Under the pieces are notes generated by a model that did no database searches, had not been told where the DNA came from, and worked only from the letters and a program-made list of their open reading frames with translations. DNA of 64,000 nucleotides from the NCBI GenBank assembly GCA_019638275.1, contig JAHBUC010000002.1:310001-374000 (forward strand), written 5' to 3'. Of the stretch, positions 35,700-45,177 are shown in pieces (position 1 is the first letter of the stretch; every line of letters begins with the position of its first letter). Position numbers and translations under genes: made by a program. This DNA comes from Cyclobacteriaceae bacterium (GTDB lineage Bacteria > Bacteroidota > Bacteroidia > Cytophagales > Cyclobacteriaceae).

Positions 35700-38629
35700 G
35701 CCAGCATTTGTTCGATGTCCTCGCGAGTAAGCTGCTTCATAATGCTCTCTTCCGTAGTGATGAGTTCACGCGTAAGCTTGAGCTTCTTTTGTTGAAGTGT
35801 CAGTATTTTTTCTTCTACGGTGTTCCGTGTAATAAACTTATAGGTAAACACTTTCTTCTTTTGTCCAATGCGGTGGGCACGATCAACAGCCTGGGCTTCA
35901 ACGGCTGGGTTCCACCACGGATCAAGTATAAACACATAATCAGCTTCTGTCAGGTTCAGGCCTAAACCACCAGCTTTAATGGAAATCAAGAATGCTTTTA
36001 CATTTGGTTCTTTGTTGAATCGATCAACTTGTTCTTTACGGTCAATGCTGGAACCGTCCAGGTAAGCATAATCAATTTTATGCGACTTCAAATATTGGCG
36101 AATCAGCGTTAAATGCTTCACAAACTGGCTAAACACCAACACCTTGTGTCCTTCTGCCATAGCGTTTTCAAGCATGTGAATAATATCTTCCAACTTACCC
36201 GAGTCACCAGAATAAGACGGCTCAATCATTTTAGGATGGTTAGCTAACTGCCTGAGTTTGGTTAAGCCTTCCAAAATCATAAACCTGCTGTTACCCATAC
36301 CCTCACGATCAATCAAATCAAGAATCTTTCCGCGGTAGTACGATTTCACTTCCTCGTATCGCTTTTCTTGTTCGGATGTCATAACCGAATACTGAATATT
36401 CTCAACCTTCTCAGGAAGCTCAGTAGCTACTTGCGATTTGTGCCTGCGCAACACAAACGGCTTAATTATCGAGTTTAACTTTTTGGATTTTGCTTCGTCA
36501 CCTTTCTTTTCAATAGGCACCTGATATTCTTGTCGGAAATAGCTTTGCGAGCCCAGTAAACCCGGATTGATAAAACTAATTTGCGACCATAAGTCCATGG
36601 TGGTGTTTTCCAACGGAGTTCCGGTTAATACCAGTTTGAAGCGGGATTTCAACTCCCGAACGGCTTTGGCAATTATGGATGAGGGATTTTTGATTACCTG
36701 CGATTCATCCAGGATAACATAGTTAAAATAAAAGTTTTTCAACAGGTCAACATCCAACCGGGTTATGCCATAGGATGTAAGCACAACATCATACTTTTCA
36801 AATCGCTTAATGTCTTTGTTACGCAACGTTCCGGTGTAGTTCAATACTTTCAACTCGGGTGTAAAGCGAGAAGCTTCCATTTCCCAGTTGTAAATCAATG
36901 AAGTCGGCATGATCAGCAAGGAGGTTCCTCCTCCTGCTTCCTTCTCAGCCAAAAGCATGGCAAGCGTCTGTACAGTTTTACCTAAACCCATGTCATCGGC
37001 CAAACATCCGCCTAAGCGGAATTCATTCAAAAAACGAAGCCAGTTGTATCCCGCCTTTTGATAGGGGCGAAGCTCTCCAACAAAGCCTTTGGGCAATGCG
37101 TAGTTTTTAATTCCGCTAAAGGAATCAAGCGACCTGAGCTTTTCGCTGATGTGTACTTTCGCCAGGTTGCCATCTTCAAGCTCTTTTACCAGGTTGAGGT
37201 GATGTTTGCGTAAAACCGGCTTCTCTTTATCCCCTTCGGTTTCGCTTAACGCAAACAAATCGGCATAGCGGGTTAACCACGCTTCAGGAATGATGGCGAT
37301 TTCACCATTGGGCAATTTGAACTCTACTTTTTTCTTGAGGATGAGCTTTCTTAATTCCTTAAATGGAACTTCAAATTCACCGAAACGAATGCGTGCATGA
37401 ATGTCGAACCAGTCGATGTTCTCTTTAACTTCAACTTCAATAACTGCCTTGCCTACAAAATATTTTTTATCGTTACTCTGTGGCTGGCTAACCTCAAAGC
37501 CAAGGTTTAATAAATTCACCCGGTTTTCATTGAGCCACGAAAATGCTTCCGACTTTGCAATGGCCACATTGAAATCCTTCATGGGAAGGCCCAACTTTTG
37601 AAGCGTGGCTAAAAAGTTTTTTTCCGACTCTGCTTTGCGCTGCACACGGTGAAAGACATAATCGTTATCGTGCTTCTCAACGGTTACACTTACCGGTACA
37701 CGGTTTCTCCCCTGGAACTTATGCTTGCCGTATTTAAACGAAAGGTCAAACACAATTTTTCCCGATTCATCACTCTTATCCTCACCAGATTTAGAATCGA
37801 ATAGTGTTCCGTTGTTTTGAACGGAGGGCAACTCAGATATGGTGAGTACGGGGCGTGGATCGTATTCTGTCTTTATAATATCAAAGCCCTTCGCTTCAAT
37901 ATCATCAAATGATGCGATTAAAGGAGCAACAAATCTATTGTAGTACGTTTCTTCCAGGTTTTTTGGAATCACTACAAATTTCTTGTTAAGGAAAGGAAGA
38001 AGTTTTTTACCGTCAACATGTTTTTCAAAACCATATAGCTTCCCGTTCATTACCATCCAGGCGGGCTCTTTGCAGATCAGGTATGCTGTAGGGTTTGGCA
38101 ACTCGAGTTTCTTGCCTTCATAAAACAAGGTTGGGAAATAATTGGTGCTGTCATTGCTTCGCATAAAATGAAACTGAATGGAAGCCCGGCTCTCCATCAC
38201 TTCAACTTTACGATGCGTTGGCTCTCCATCGTTTCCGGTTTCGAAAAGCATTTTGCCTTTCAATATTTCCAGTACCTCGGCCCGTTTGGTTTCCATGTGC
38301 AACTCAATCATCTCTTGCAGCGCTTCGTTGCCTTTCTTCTTATCAAATACCTTCGGAAAAAATTCTTCAGGTTTTACCGGTTTTCCGGCAAACTTCCTTG
38401 CAACCGAGTCTTGTTGCATCGCATCCATGAGTTTGATCAGCTCAAAATCACGGTCATCAAGACCTTTTGAAAACTCGCGTGCGTTCTTTGATGAGATGTT
38501 TTGGTGCTGGTAGGTTAGTCTCCCCTTTTCATCCAAATGCACGATATAGGACTCAAAAAGGAAGCCCAAGTATTCGTGTTGGAACAACGAATAGATGATT
38601 TGAAACGGCTGAGACGCTGAAACCTTCAT
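35696..38629 (-). CDS. SNF2-family DNA-dependent helicase
   Basis: 977 residues. An ATP-driven DNA translocase. The first 470 residues are a variable N-terminal region of unknown fold. The SNF2 ATPase follows: Walker A DDMGLGKTVQTL near 545, the DEXX box in ILDESQVIKN near 642, LTGTPLENTTMDLWSQ, and helicase C with QFVKHLTLIRQYL, IKAGGLGLNL, and DRAHRIGQ near 920. No other domains (no SWIM zinc finger seen). This lineage is common in Bacteroidota, and no restriction or methylation partner lies next to it. It shares its 3' end with the acyltransferase gene. Confidence 0.92.
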   Translation of the reverse strand: MKVSASQPFQIIYSLFQHEYLGFLFESYIVHLDEKGRLTYQHQNISSKNAREFSKGLDDRDFELIKLMDAMQQDSVARKFAGKPVKPEEFFPKVFDKKKGNEALQEMIELHMETKRAEVLEILKGKMLFETGNDGEPTHRKVEVMESRASIQFHFMRSNDSTNYFPTLFYEGKKLELPNPTAYLICKEPAWMVMNGKLYGFEKHVDGKKLLPFLNKKFVVIPKNLEETYYNRFVAPLIASFDDIEAKGFDIIKTEYDPRPVLTISELPSVQNNGTLFDSKSGEDKSDESGKIVFDLSFKYGKHKFQGRNRVPVSVTVEKHDNDYVFHRVQRKAESEKNFLATLQKLGLPMKDFNVAIAKSEAFSWLNENRVNLLNLGFEVSQPQSNDKKYFVGKAVIEVEVKENIDWFDIHARIRFGEFEVPFKELRKLILKKKVEFKLPNGEIAIIPEAWLTRYADLFALSETEGDKEKPVLRKHHLNLVKELEDGNLAKVHISEKLRSLDSFSGIKNYALPKGFVGELRPYQKAGYNWLRFLNEFRLGGCLADDMGLGKTVQTLAMLLAEKEAGGGTSLLIMPTSLIYNWEMEASRFTPELKVLNYTGTLRNKDIKRFEKYDVVLTSYGITRLDVDLLKNFYFNYVILDESQVIKNPSSIIAKAVRELKSRFKLVLTGTPLENTTMDLWSQISFINPGLLGSQSYFRQEYQVPIEKKGDEAKSKKLNSIIKPFVLRRHKSQVATELPEKVENIQYSVMTSEQEKRYEEVKSYYRGKILDLIDREGMGNSRFMILEGLTKLRQLANHPKMIEPSYSGDSGKLEDIIHMLENAMAEGHKVLVFSQFVKHLTLIRQYLKSHKIDYAYLDGSSIDRKEQVDRFNKEPNVKAFLISIKAGGLGLNLTEADYVFILDPWWNPAVEAQAVDRAHRIGQKKKVFTYKFITRNTVEEKILTLQQKKLKLTRELITTEESIMKQLTREDIEQMLA

Positions 38630-38672
38630 GATTTAGCCGTTTCCAGTCGATTTACTAAAAACGGAACTTCTA

Positions 38673-38718
38673 AAATAGGCGATTCAGGCTTCCAAAAAGT
38701 TTGAATTTTAGCCTATTT
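38673..38718. repeat. Inverted repeat between SNF2 and permease genes
   Basis: AAATAGGC (38673-38680) and GCCTATTT (38711-38718) are perfect 8-bp arms about 30 bases apart, in the 101-base gap between the SNF2 start and the permease stop. It could be an operator, or part of a weak terminator of the permease gene. Confidence 0.35.
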
Positions 38719-38730
38719 CATACATGAACC

Positions 38731-39954
38731 TTACAGGTTATGAACCGATACTGAGCGGGCCGCCAAAACGGCAGGGCGCCAGGAAATTAGAAAAGTGAGC
38801 ATAGAAACCACTGCCAGGGTACTGATAAAGTCAGCCAACTGCATTTTTACGGGGTAACCGGCCGTAACCGATGTTTCCATACCCATACTTACAATACCGA
38901 ACTGCTGTTGCAACAGGCAAAAAATTCCACCAATTAAAATGCCTAGGGTTGCTCCGCCCAATGCAATCATGGCGCCTTCAACAATGAAGATTTTCTTTAT
39001 TCGCGCACCATCCGCACCCAAGGCAGATAAAATGGAAATGTCCTTTTTCTTATCAAGTGCCAACATCATGAGGCTAAAGAAAATATTTACAGCACTTATG
39101 CCGAGTAAAACAGAAAGCGCAAGAAATGTGAACAGCTTTTCCATTTTAAGCAATCGGTACAAATCGCGGTGTTGTTCTTCATGATTGAGCACAACAAACT
39201 GGCCTCCCAGAATTTTCTTTAATTGCTGTTGAACCGTCAGAATGTTATGACCCGCTGTGGTTTTAATTTCAAGAGCGGTACGCTTATTGTCGTATCGCAA
39301 CAATTCCTGGGCAAACCGCAAAGGAACCACCACATAATTTTCATCAAAGTTCTGCACAATGGAAAATGCCGCTCCAGGTAATATAATTTGTCGTGAATAG
39401 AGTCTAGAGGGATCAAGTGTACCCGATTTAACATCATTGATGTAATACACCTGCAATGGAAACATGTTATCACCCACAGCCACTGACAATGTGTATTGAA
39501 TACCCCGACCAATTATCGCATAATTGATATCTCCATCGGTTAACTTCAGCTCACCCGCTACAATCTTATCATCTATGCGATGCTGATCAATAAAATTATC
39601 ACTCACACCTTTTAACGTAATTACCTGATTGGCATCTCGATAACGCAAATAGGCATAATCTTCAATTACTTCGGTAACAATAGAAACACCTTCAGTCGCT
39701 TCAATTTTAGCAATCAAATCCCGGTCTACCGGAAAGGATTTTCCTTGCGCTGCTTCAATTTTTATTTCCGGATCAAATGAATTGTTCAACGAACGAAGCA
39801 GATCACCCAGCCCATTAAATACCGACAACACAATGATGAGCGCAGCGGCACTTACCGAAACACCAATAAGGGATAGGATGGAGATGATGTTGATGAAATT
39901 CTTCTTCCGTGTGGACAGTAAATATTTTCGGGCAATAAAGAATTCCAAACTCAC
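38731..39954 (-). CDS. Lipoprotein-releasing ABC permease (LolE/FtsX-like)
   Basis: 407 residues, starting with GTG. Four transmembrane helices: one near residues 20-45 (INIISILSLIGVSVSAAALIIVL) and three in the C-terminal third (LFTFLALSVLLGISAVNIFFSLMMLAL; IFIVEGAMIALGGATLGILIGGIFCLL; DFISTLAVVSMLTFLISW). The large periplasmic domain between the first and the rest is the MacB-like type. It fits LolC/LolE, the membrane part of the transporter that extracts lipoproteins. No ATPase gene (lolD) is adjacent here. It is 20 bases downstream of rbfA, so the two are probably co-transcribed. Confidence 0.88.
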   Translation of the reverse strand: MSLEFFIARKYLLSTRKKNFINIISILSLIGVSVSAAALIIVLSVFNGLGDLLRSLNNSFDPEIKIEAAQGKSFPVDRDLIAKIEATEGVSIVTEVIEDYAYLRYRDANQVITLKGVSDNFIDQHRIDDKIVAGELKLTDGDINYAIIGRGIQYTLSVAVGDNMFPLQVYYINDVKSGTLDPSRLYSRQIILPGAAFSIVQNFDENYVVVPLRFAQELLRYDNKRTALEIKTTAGHNILTVQQQLKKILGGQFVVLNHEEQHRDLYRLLKMEKLFTFLALSVLLGISAVNIFFSLMMLALDKKKDISILSALGADGARIKKIFIVEGAMIALGGATLGILIGGIFCLLQQQFGIVSMGMETSVTAGYPVKMQLADFISTLAVVSMLTFLISWRPAVLAARSVSVHNL

Positions 39955-39973
39955 GTGAACTTGAAGCTAATGA

Positions 39974-40336
39974 TTATTTCTCGGGCGGAATATTCAGGTT
40001 ACGAATAATGTCTTCTATTCGCTGTGCCTGCTCCTCTACCTCATCAATATAGAAAATCAATTCGGGAATTATACGCGCCTGGTTGCGAATGCGATCACCC
40101 AGTGCCTTACGGATTTCCTTCTTTCGGGTATTTATCTTTTCCAAAATGGCATTCTTGTTCTCGGCCAACATCATGCTCAAATAAATCCTGGCTACACTCA
40201 AATCAGGACTAACCTTCACATCAGCCACCGTTATAAATGCGTTATCAAGTATGCCGCGCTTATCGCGTTGCAATATGTCGCTTAGTTCTTTATGAATGAG
40301 TCGGGCAAACTTTTGCTGACGAGTGGTACCTGCCAT
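39974..40336 (-). CDS. rbfA: Ribosome-binding factor A
   Basis: 120 residues from the ATG at 40336, where MAGTTRQQKFARLIHKELSDIL begins as in the family; the longer frame to 40384 is rejected. RbfA helps 30S subunit maturation at low temperature. The KH-like fold has FITVADVKVSPDLSVARIYLS and the C-terminal IPELIFYIDEVEEQAQRIEDI in parts. It is upstream of the LolE-like permease and divergent from the membrane protein gene. The short 5' gap leaves only about 40-115 bases for both promoters. Confidence 0.95.
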   Translation of the reverse strand: MAGTTRQQKFARLIHKELSDILQRDKRGILDNAFITVADVKVSPDLSVARIYLSMMLAENKNAILEKINTRKKEIRKALGDRIRNQARIIPELIFYIDEVEEQAQRIEDIIRNLNIPPEK

Positions 40337-40452
40337 GGCACAAATATCCGCTGCATGGCAACGAAAACCAAAGAAGTTTGCCAATTGTAGTCGTATTCAT
40401 TTCAAAGCTTGAAAATCCTGTCTATTTTTCAACGTCAAACGAGTTTATCCCT

Positions 40453-41856
40453 TTGCTGCGCTACTTTCGTATTAACGATCCCTATCGGTTACTGGCATTA
40501 GCCGGGCTGTTCATTCTGTTGGTTCTGCCCCTTTTTATTGATTCCGCTCCGCTTACGGTGCCAGAACTCCAAAGCTTTATGTTAGGTCAGAAAGTTGCTG
40601 AAGGGTTTAGTCTCTATAGTGAAATTGTTGATGCTACGCCTCCGCTTGCGGCCTGGTTTTACGGTTTGATCGATTGGGTTTTCGGTGAAAACCTTACGCT
40701 TCGTCATATCTGCGCCTTTTTAATTCTCTTTTTTCAGGGAGCCTTTCTCGGCATTATCCTGATTGACAAAAAAGCCTTCACCGAAAATACCTACATACCC
40801 TCCCTGATTTTTCTTACGCTCACATTACTGTCGTTTGATAACTTCTCACTCACAGCAGACCTTGGCGCATTTGGCTTTCTGCTGTTGGCTCTGAATTCAT
40901 TGCTCACGGAAATTGAATTTAAGGTTCAGCGCGATGAGACCATTTTTTCGATTGGGCTTTTCACTAGTTTGTCTACGTTATTCAATTTCTCCTACATTAT
41001 TTACCTGCCCGGTGTTGTGCTTATCCTGATTTTGTTTACTCGTAATGAGGTACGGAAGTACTTGCTCATGCTCACCGGGTTTGTGCTTCCACACTTAATC
41101 ATTACGGCAACGTATTTCATTAACGGAAACCTTCAGGATATCTGGAGCAGTCTCTATATAACAAACCTTGCATTTCCAACTGCTTCGTTAGTCTCTTTTA
41201 AAAGCATTTTAATACTATGCGCGGTACCTCTGGCATACCTATTAATTGCTGTTGTTGTGCTTAACCGCGAAGCCCGCTTAACAAAGTATCAGTCGCAGTT
41301 ATTAACAGCTATGTTCCTGTGGTTTATTATCGGCTTGATACAGATTTACTTTACACCTCAGTTCCGGGCACAAAGCCTGTTGCCCATTATGCCTGCGGTA
41401 AGTTTCTTTTTCACCCATTTCCTGCTGCTGATTCGAAGAAGAAAATTTGCAGAGATAAACGTATGGGTGCTTTTGCTGGGAATCCTTACCACCCTTTACC
41501 TGGCACGTTATTCAAAACTTGAAGTCGACTACTCAAAGTTAGTTGTACAAAAAAATCAAAATGGAATAACAGCAAAACGTTTGTTGATTCTTGAAGATTC
41601 TGCTCCAGGTTATGTAAACAACTTTATCTCACCACCTTTTATTAACTGGAAATTAACCCGTGAAATTTTTGATCATCCGCATTATTATGAACATGTGTTG
41701 CGGGTTCATCGGCTATTTGAGGCTGATCCTCCTGAACTGATCATTGATACTGGAAACAGAATGCAGCCATTTTTTGATCGCATTCCTGCACTGCAAAACA
41801 AATACAGAAAATCGGGAGAAGGGCGATGGGTGTTGCGCGATGCTTCTAGCAACTGA
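40453..41856 (+). CDS. Polytopic membrane protein of the Bacteroidota, hypothetical
   Basis: About 467 residues from a TTG at 40453 (the frame is open to a TTG at 40378; the family-like start LLRYFRINDPYRLL favours 40453). At least nine hydrophobic helices are visible in the first 370 residues, alternating with short loops (LLALAGLFILLVLPLFI; LTLRHICAFLILFFQGAFLGIIL; IFLTLTLLSF). Then a soluble tail with PELIIDTGNRMQPFFDRIPAL. A long first loop holds PLAAWFYGLIDWVFGENLT, reminiscent of membrane glycosyltransferases, but no catalytic motif is seen. It is divergent from rbfA. Its 3' end overlaps rpiB by 11 bases. Confidence 0.7.
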   Translation: MLRYFRINDPYRLLALAGLFILLVLPLFIDSAPLTVPELQSFMLGQKVAEGFSLYSEIVDATPPLAAWFYGLIDWVFGENLTLRHICAFLILFFQGAFLGIILIDKKAFTENTYIPSLIFLTLTLLSFDNFSLTADLGAFGFLLLALNSLLTEIEFKVQRDETIFSIGLFTSLSTLFNFSYIIYLPGVVLILILFTRNEVRKYLLMLTGFVLPHLIITATYFINGNLQDIWSSLYITNLAFPTASLVSFKSILILCAVPLAYLLIAVVVLNREARLTKYQSQLLTAMFLWFIIGLIQIYFTPQFRAQSLLPIMPAVSFFFTHFLLLIRRRKFAEINVWVLLLGILTTLYLARYSKLEVDYSKLVVQKNQNGITAKRLLILEDSAPGYVNNFISPPFINWKLTREIFDHPHYYEHVLRVHRLFEADPPELIIDTGNRMQPFFDRIPALQNKYRKSGEGRWVLRDASSN

Positions 41857-42274
41857 TTTTTTCAACTCTACGGGAATGACGGCCCCCTTCAAATTCTGTG
41901 CGTAAAAATGTTTCCAGAATTTTTTCAGCTTGCTGTTGCGTAACATAGCGAGCAGGAATACAAACCACGTTGGCATTGTTATGCTGACGCGCCAAGGCGG
42001 CTATCTCTTCCGTCCAACACAACGCTGCCCGGATGCCTTGGTGCTTATTGGCTGTAATGGCAACCCCATTCCCGCTGCCGCACAACAACACACCCAATGC
42101 CACGTTTTTGTTTTCAACCGCTTCTGCTACCGGATGGGCAAAATCAGGGTAATCAACGGAATCAAGATTGTGTGTACCAAAATCCTCTACCTCATGGCCA
42201 TTGGCAGTCAGCCACTTTTTTAATGCTTCCTTGGATTCGAACCCCGCATGATCACTTCCAATGGCTATTTTCAT
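41846..42274 (-). CDS. rpiB: Ribose 5-phosphate isomerase B
   Basis: 142 residues. It interconverts ribose 5-phosphate and ribulose 5-phosphate in the pentose phosphate pathway. The family features are present: IAIGSDHAGFE at the start, Cys65 in the LLCGSGNGVAI active-site loop, HNNANVVCIPARYV, and a C-terminal FEGGRHSRRVEKI, which is the RpiB signature. It is the last gene of a minus-strand group with tatC and the toxin-antitoxin genes (5-base gap after tatC). The 3' end overlaps the convergent membrane protein gene by 11 bases. Confidence 0.96.
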   Translation of the reverse strand: MKIAIGSDHAGFESKEALKKWLTANGHEVEDFGTHNLDSVDYPDFAHPVAEAVENKNVALGVLLCGSGNGVAITANKHQGIRAALCWTEEIAALARQHNNANVVCIPARYVTQQQAEKILETFLRTEFEGGRHSRRVEKISC

Positions 42275-42279
42275 ATTGA

Positions 42280-43113
42280 TCAGATTTCTGAATATTGATC
42301 TTGTTCACGATCGCGCTTTGCCTGGCGTTTAAGCACCATTGCCGATATGAAAATACTGAATTCATACAGCAGGTACAACGGAATGCCAATTAACGTTTGA
42401 CTGAATGGGTCAGGGGGTGTAACAATGGCCGCAATAATAAGAATGATAACAATGGCATGTCTGCGATACTTGCGCATGAATGCAGGTGTGATCATGCCAA
42501 TCTTGGTAAGGAAATACACCACTACAGGCAACTGAAAGAGCAGCCCACTGCCAAACACAAGGGTAATTATGGTTGATACGTATGAGGTAATATCAAACTC
42601 GTTGGCTATCATATCGCTAAGCGAATAGCTGGAAAGAAAATAAACCGCCAAGGGGCTCATGATAAAATACCCAAACGAAACACCGGTGAAAAATAAAAAT
42701 GAAATAGATAAAACTGCTCCACGCGAAAACTTGCGTTCTTTCGTTACCAATCCCGGCTTTATAAACCTCCAGATTTCCCAAACGATGTAGGGAAAGGCAA
42801 CTGCCACACCTATGAATAACGAGGATGCAATGTGCATGGTGAACTGCCCCGTCATTTGGCGGCTTTGAATTTTAATGGGAATATCTTCTACACACAAGGT
42901 TTCTTCATACCCTACTAGCCTTCCAAGCGCACACATCCAATCGTAAAATATAAAGTCAGGTTTGGCAACTGCATAAACTATATTATCAAAAATCCAGGGG
43001 CCATATATAAACGCAACGATGGTTAGAATAACCACCGCAAGCAGCGACCGGATGATGTGCCAGCGCAGTTCCTCGAGGTGATCGAGGAAAGTCATTTCAT
43101 TTTCTTCAGCCAT
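42280..43113 (-). CDS. tatC: Sec-independent protein translocase TatC
   Basis: 277 residues. The multi-helix core of the twin-arginine translocase, binding RR signal peptides. The hallmark EMTFLDHLEELRWHIIRSL opens the protein, and five to six membrane helices follow. GQFTMHIASSLFIGVAVAFPYIVWEIW, FFTGVSFGYFIMSPLAVYFL and AIVTPPDPFSQ are family landmarks. The first periplasmic loop is extended with a CALGRLVGYEETLC pair of cysteines, as in the phylum. tatA is not next to it. Its first 8 bases overlap the end of the PIN-domain toxin gene. Confidence 0.96.
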   Translation of the reverse strand: MAEENEMTFLDHLEELRWHIIRSLLAVVILTIVAFIYGPWIFDNIVYAVAKPDFIFYDWMCALGRLVGYEETLCVEDIPIKIQSRQMTGQFTMHIASSLFIGVAVAFPYIVWEIWRFIKPGLVTKERKFSRGAVLSISFLFFTGVSFGYFIMSPLAVYFLSSYSLSDMIANEFDITSYVSTIITLVFGSGLLFQLPVVVYFLTKIGMITPAFMRKYRRHAIVIILIIAAIVTPPDPFSQTLIGIPLYLLYEFSIFISAMVLKRQAKRDREQDQYSEI

Positions 43114-43558
43114 GTAAATCGCTAAGTATTACCACTTCAATTTCTTCTTTGGTCCGCATTAGCTGCCGATCATTAGTCAAGAATATATCTGATGAAGATT
43201 CAATGGCCGCTGCCAGTTGTAATGCATCAGGTGTACGAAAATTATATTCTGCCCGAATTTTTGCAGCTCGTTTTGCTACGTGTGAATCAATAGACATAAT
43301 AAATACAAAAGGAGAATGCAGGAGTATTTGCTCATAGTCATCAACCAAAGATTTCTCCTTCTTCCGATAGGGCAAGGTCAAAACTTCAGTTAGCGTTAAG
43401 GAAGAAGTGACGATCTGGTATTCTCCCTTGCTATTCATTTCAAAAAGAGGTGCTAAGGTGCCGATGTATTCTCCTTTTTCTTCTATGTAATAAATGAAAG
43501 GAGAGGTGTCTAAAAATATTCTTCCACCCGGAGGAATGTTAATCCCAGTTGCGCTCAT
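43106..43558 (-). CDS. PIN-domain toxin (VapC-like)
   Basis: 150 residues. A PIN ribonuclease domain: acidic residues Asp17 (FLDTSPFIYYIE), Glu58 (TSSLTLTEVL), Asp111 (TPDALQLAAA) and Asp130 (IFLTND) form the metal-binding set, so it is likely active. It follows the small antitoxin gene, overlapping it by 20 bases, and its last 8 bases overlap the tatC start. A free-standing type II toxin-antitoxin pair in this position would be read together with tatC and rpiB. VapC-family toxins cleave tRNA or rRNA, but the target of this one is unknown. Confidence 0.88.
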   Translation of the reverse strand: MSATGINIPPGGRIFLDTSPFIYYIEEKGEYIGTLAPLFEMNSKGEYQIVTSSLTLTEVLTLPYRKKEKSLVDDYEQILLHSPFVFIMSIDSHVAKRAAKIRAEYNFRTPDALQLAAAIESSSDIFLTNDRQLMRTKEEIEVVILSDLHG

Positions 43559-43736
43559 TCCGTATATAATCCTCTACATCCAGGCCTTTCCAAATATCTT
43601 TGCCCAACCCAGCCAACTCAGTAATTTTTCGTTGGGGCTTGTCTTTTTGAAGAGAGTTCAAGAGCTCCTGCAATACGATTCTCCTTTCCTCCTGAGAAAG
43701 CTTATGAATTTCGTCAAGAATCTGGCTGATCTTCAT
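43539..43736 (-). CDS. Antitoxin of the PIN toxin pair
   Basis: 65 residues. An N-terminal helical half (KISQILDEIHKLSQEERRIVLQELLNSLQ in parts) is followed by a basic linker and the C-terminal peptide GKDIWKGLDVEDYIRNERNWD taken in parts, which in related modules covers the toxin. The gene position directly upstream of the PIN toxin with a 20-base overlap is the usual antitoxin-toxin order. The N-terminus is not clearly one of the known DNA-binding antitoxin folds, so the exact antitoxin family is not assigned. Confidence 0.8.
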   Translation of the reverse strand: MKISQILDEIHKLSQEERRIVLQELLNSLQKDKPQRKITELAGLGKDIWKGLDVEDYIRNERNWD

Positions 43737-43803
43737 TTTTCAAACTTACAATGAATAACAGTGAAAAACCAACCCTGCTTATACGGGCATAGCTGCAACT
43801 TTG

Positions 43804-45075
43804 TCAAGTATATAACGGGAACTTCCGCATAAAGCTGTTCACCTTCTTTTTAACCGCCTTCAGGTTGTCCGGGTTTTCAGGTGCTTTCAATACGTCATCA
43901 ATCAAGTCTACCACCTTCACCACATCCTTCTCTTTTAATCCCCGTGTGGTAATGGCCGGTGTACCAATGCGCATACCCGAAGTTACAAATGGCGACTGGG
44001 TATCAAACGGCACCATGTTTTTGTTGATGGTAATGTCTGCCTTGATCAGCGCTTCTTCAGCTTGCTTGCCGGAAAGATTCTTTGAGCGAAGATCAATCAA
44101 CATCAAATGATTGTCTGTGCCATCTGAAATAATCCGGTAACCCTTCGCAATAAATGCCGCTGCCATCGCCTTTGCATTCTTTACAACCTGCACCACATAT
44201 TTCAAATAATCATCAGAAAGCGCTTCTTCAAACGCAATGGCTTTGGCTGCAATCACATGCTCCAGCGGACCGCCTTGTGTTCCGGGGAACACACCTGAAT
44301 CCAGTATGGAAGTAATCTTTCTGATTTCTCCTTTAGGTGTTTTCAATCCCCACGGATTGTCGAAGTTTTTGCCCACCATAATCATTCCCCCACGCGGGCC
44401 GCGTAGGGTTTTGTGTGTTGTGGTGGTAATAATGTGGCAATACTCCATCGGGTCATTCAGTAATCCACGGGCAATTAATCCTGCCGGATGAGCAATGTCA
44501 GCCAATAACAAAGCACCTACAGCATCAGCCGCTTCGCGTAATTTTTTATAATCCCAATCACGGCTATAAGCCGATGCTCCGCAAATAATCAATTTTGGTT
44601 TTTCGCGCTTTGCCGTTTCAATAACCTTATCAAAATCAATTCGGCCTGTGCTTTCTTCAACACCATAAAAAGTTGGTTGATACAACTTCCCTGAAAAATT
44701 AACAGGCGAACCATGTGTAAGGTGGCCACCATGTGCCAGGTCGAAACCTAAAATTTTATCGCCCGGCTTTAAGCAAGCCAACATAACCGCAGCATTGGCT
44801 TGGGCGCCTGAGTGAGGCTGTACGTTTGCCCAATCGGCATTAAATAACTGACAAGCCCGATCGATTGCCAGTTGTTCAATCTCATCCACCACTTCACAGC
44901 CACCATAATACCGTTTGCCAGGCAAGCCCTCTGCATATTTGTTGGTGAGCACGGTGCCCATAGCCTTCATCACTTGCGATGATGTAAAATTTTCAGAGGC
45001 TATTAATTCAATTCCGGTTTGCTGACGTTTTTTCTCTTTTTCGATGAGGTCGAAAACAACTTTATCTCTTTTCAT
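43804..45075 (-). CDS. glyA: Serine hydroxymethyltransferase
   Basis: 423 residues from the ATG at 45075; the longer frame to 45105 has an atypical start. The PLP enzyme interconverts serine and glycine with tetrahydrofolate, feeding one-carbon metabolism. Seen: [42 protein letters not shown], the PLP lysine Lys222 in [13 protein letters not shown], and [15 protein letters not shown]. Intact. 67 bases separate it from the antitoxin gene downstream, so the two may or may not share a transcript. Confidence 0.97.
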   Translation of the reverse strand: MKRDKVVFDLIEKEKKRQQTGIELIASENFTSSQVMKAMGTVLTNKYAEGLPGKRYYGGCEVVDEIEQLAIDRACQLFNADWANVQPHSGAQANAAVMLACLKPGDKILGFDLAHGGHLTHGSPVNFSGKLYQPTFYGVEESTGRIDFDKVIETAKREKPKLIICGASAYSRDWDYKKLREAADAVGALLLADIAHPAGLIARGLLNDPMEYCHIITTTTHKTLRGPRGGMIMVGKNFDNPWGLKTPKGEIRKITSILDSGVFPGTQGGPLEHVIAAKAIAFEEALSDDYLKYVVQVVKNAKAMAAAFIAKGYRIISDGTDNHLMLIDLRSKNLSGKQAEEALIKADITINKNMVPFDTQSPFVTSGMRIGTPAITTRGLKEKDVVKVVDLIDDVLKAPENPDNLKAVKKKVNSFMRKFPLYT

Positions 45076-45177
45076 TCGGGAAGATGTTAGGATAAGAAAG
45101 GCCAAAAATAAGGCAATTCAATAATCCTGAATGAAAAATGTAGATTAAATCAGAAAGCTTTTTAAAACAGCAGGCGT

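Noticed and set aside
35696..38629. SNF2 helicase as part of an anti-phage system such as DISARM
   Set aside because: The neighbours are an acyltransferase and a LolE-like permease. No methyltransferase, PLD or DUF1998 gene is present.
40321..40384. Longer rbfA start at 40384
   Set aside because: The extension MANFFGFRCHAADICA is not seen in the family, and MAGTTRQQKFARL at 40336 is the usual start.
42233..42244. GGATTCGAACCC resembles the T-arm of a minus-strand tRNA
   Set aside because: It lies inside rpiB, encoding the normal FES residues after HAG, and no acceptor stem or anticodon arm fits around it.
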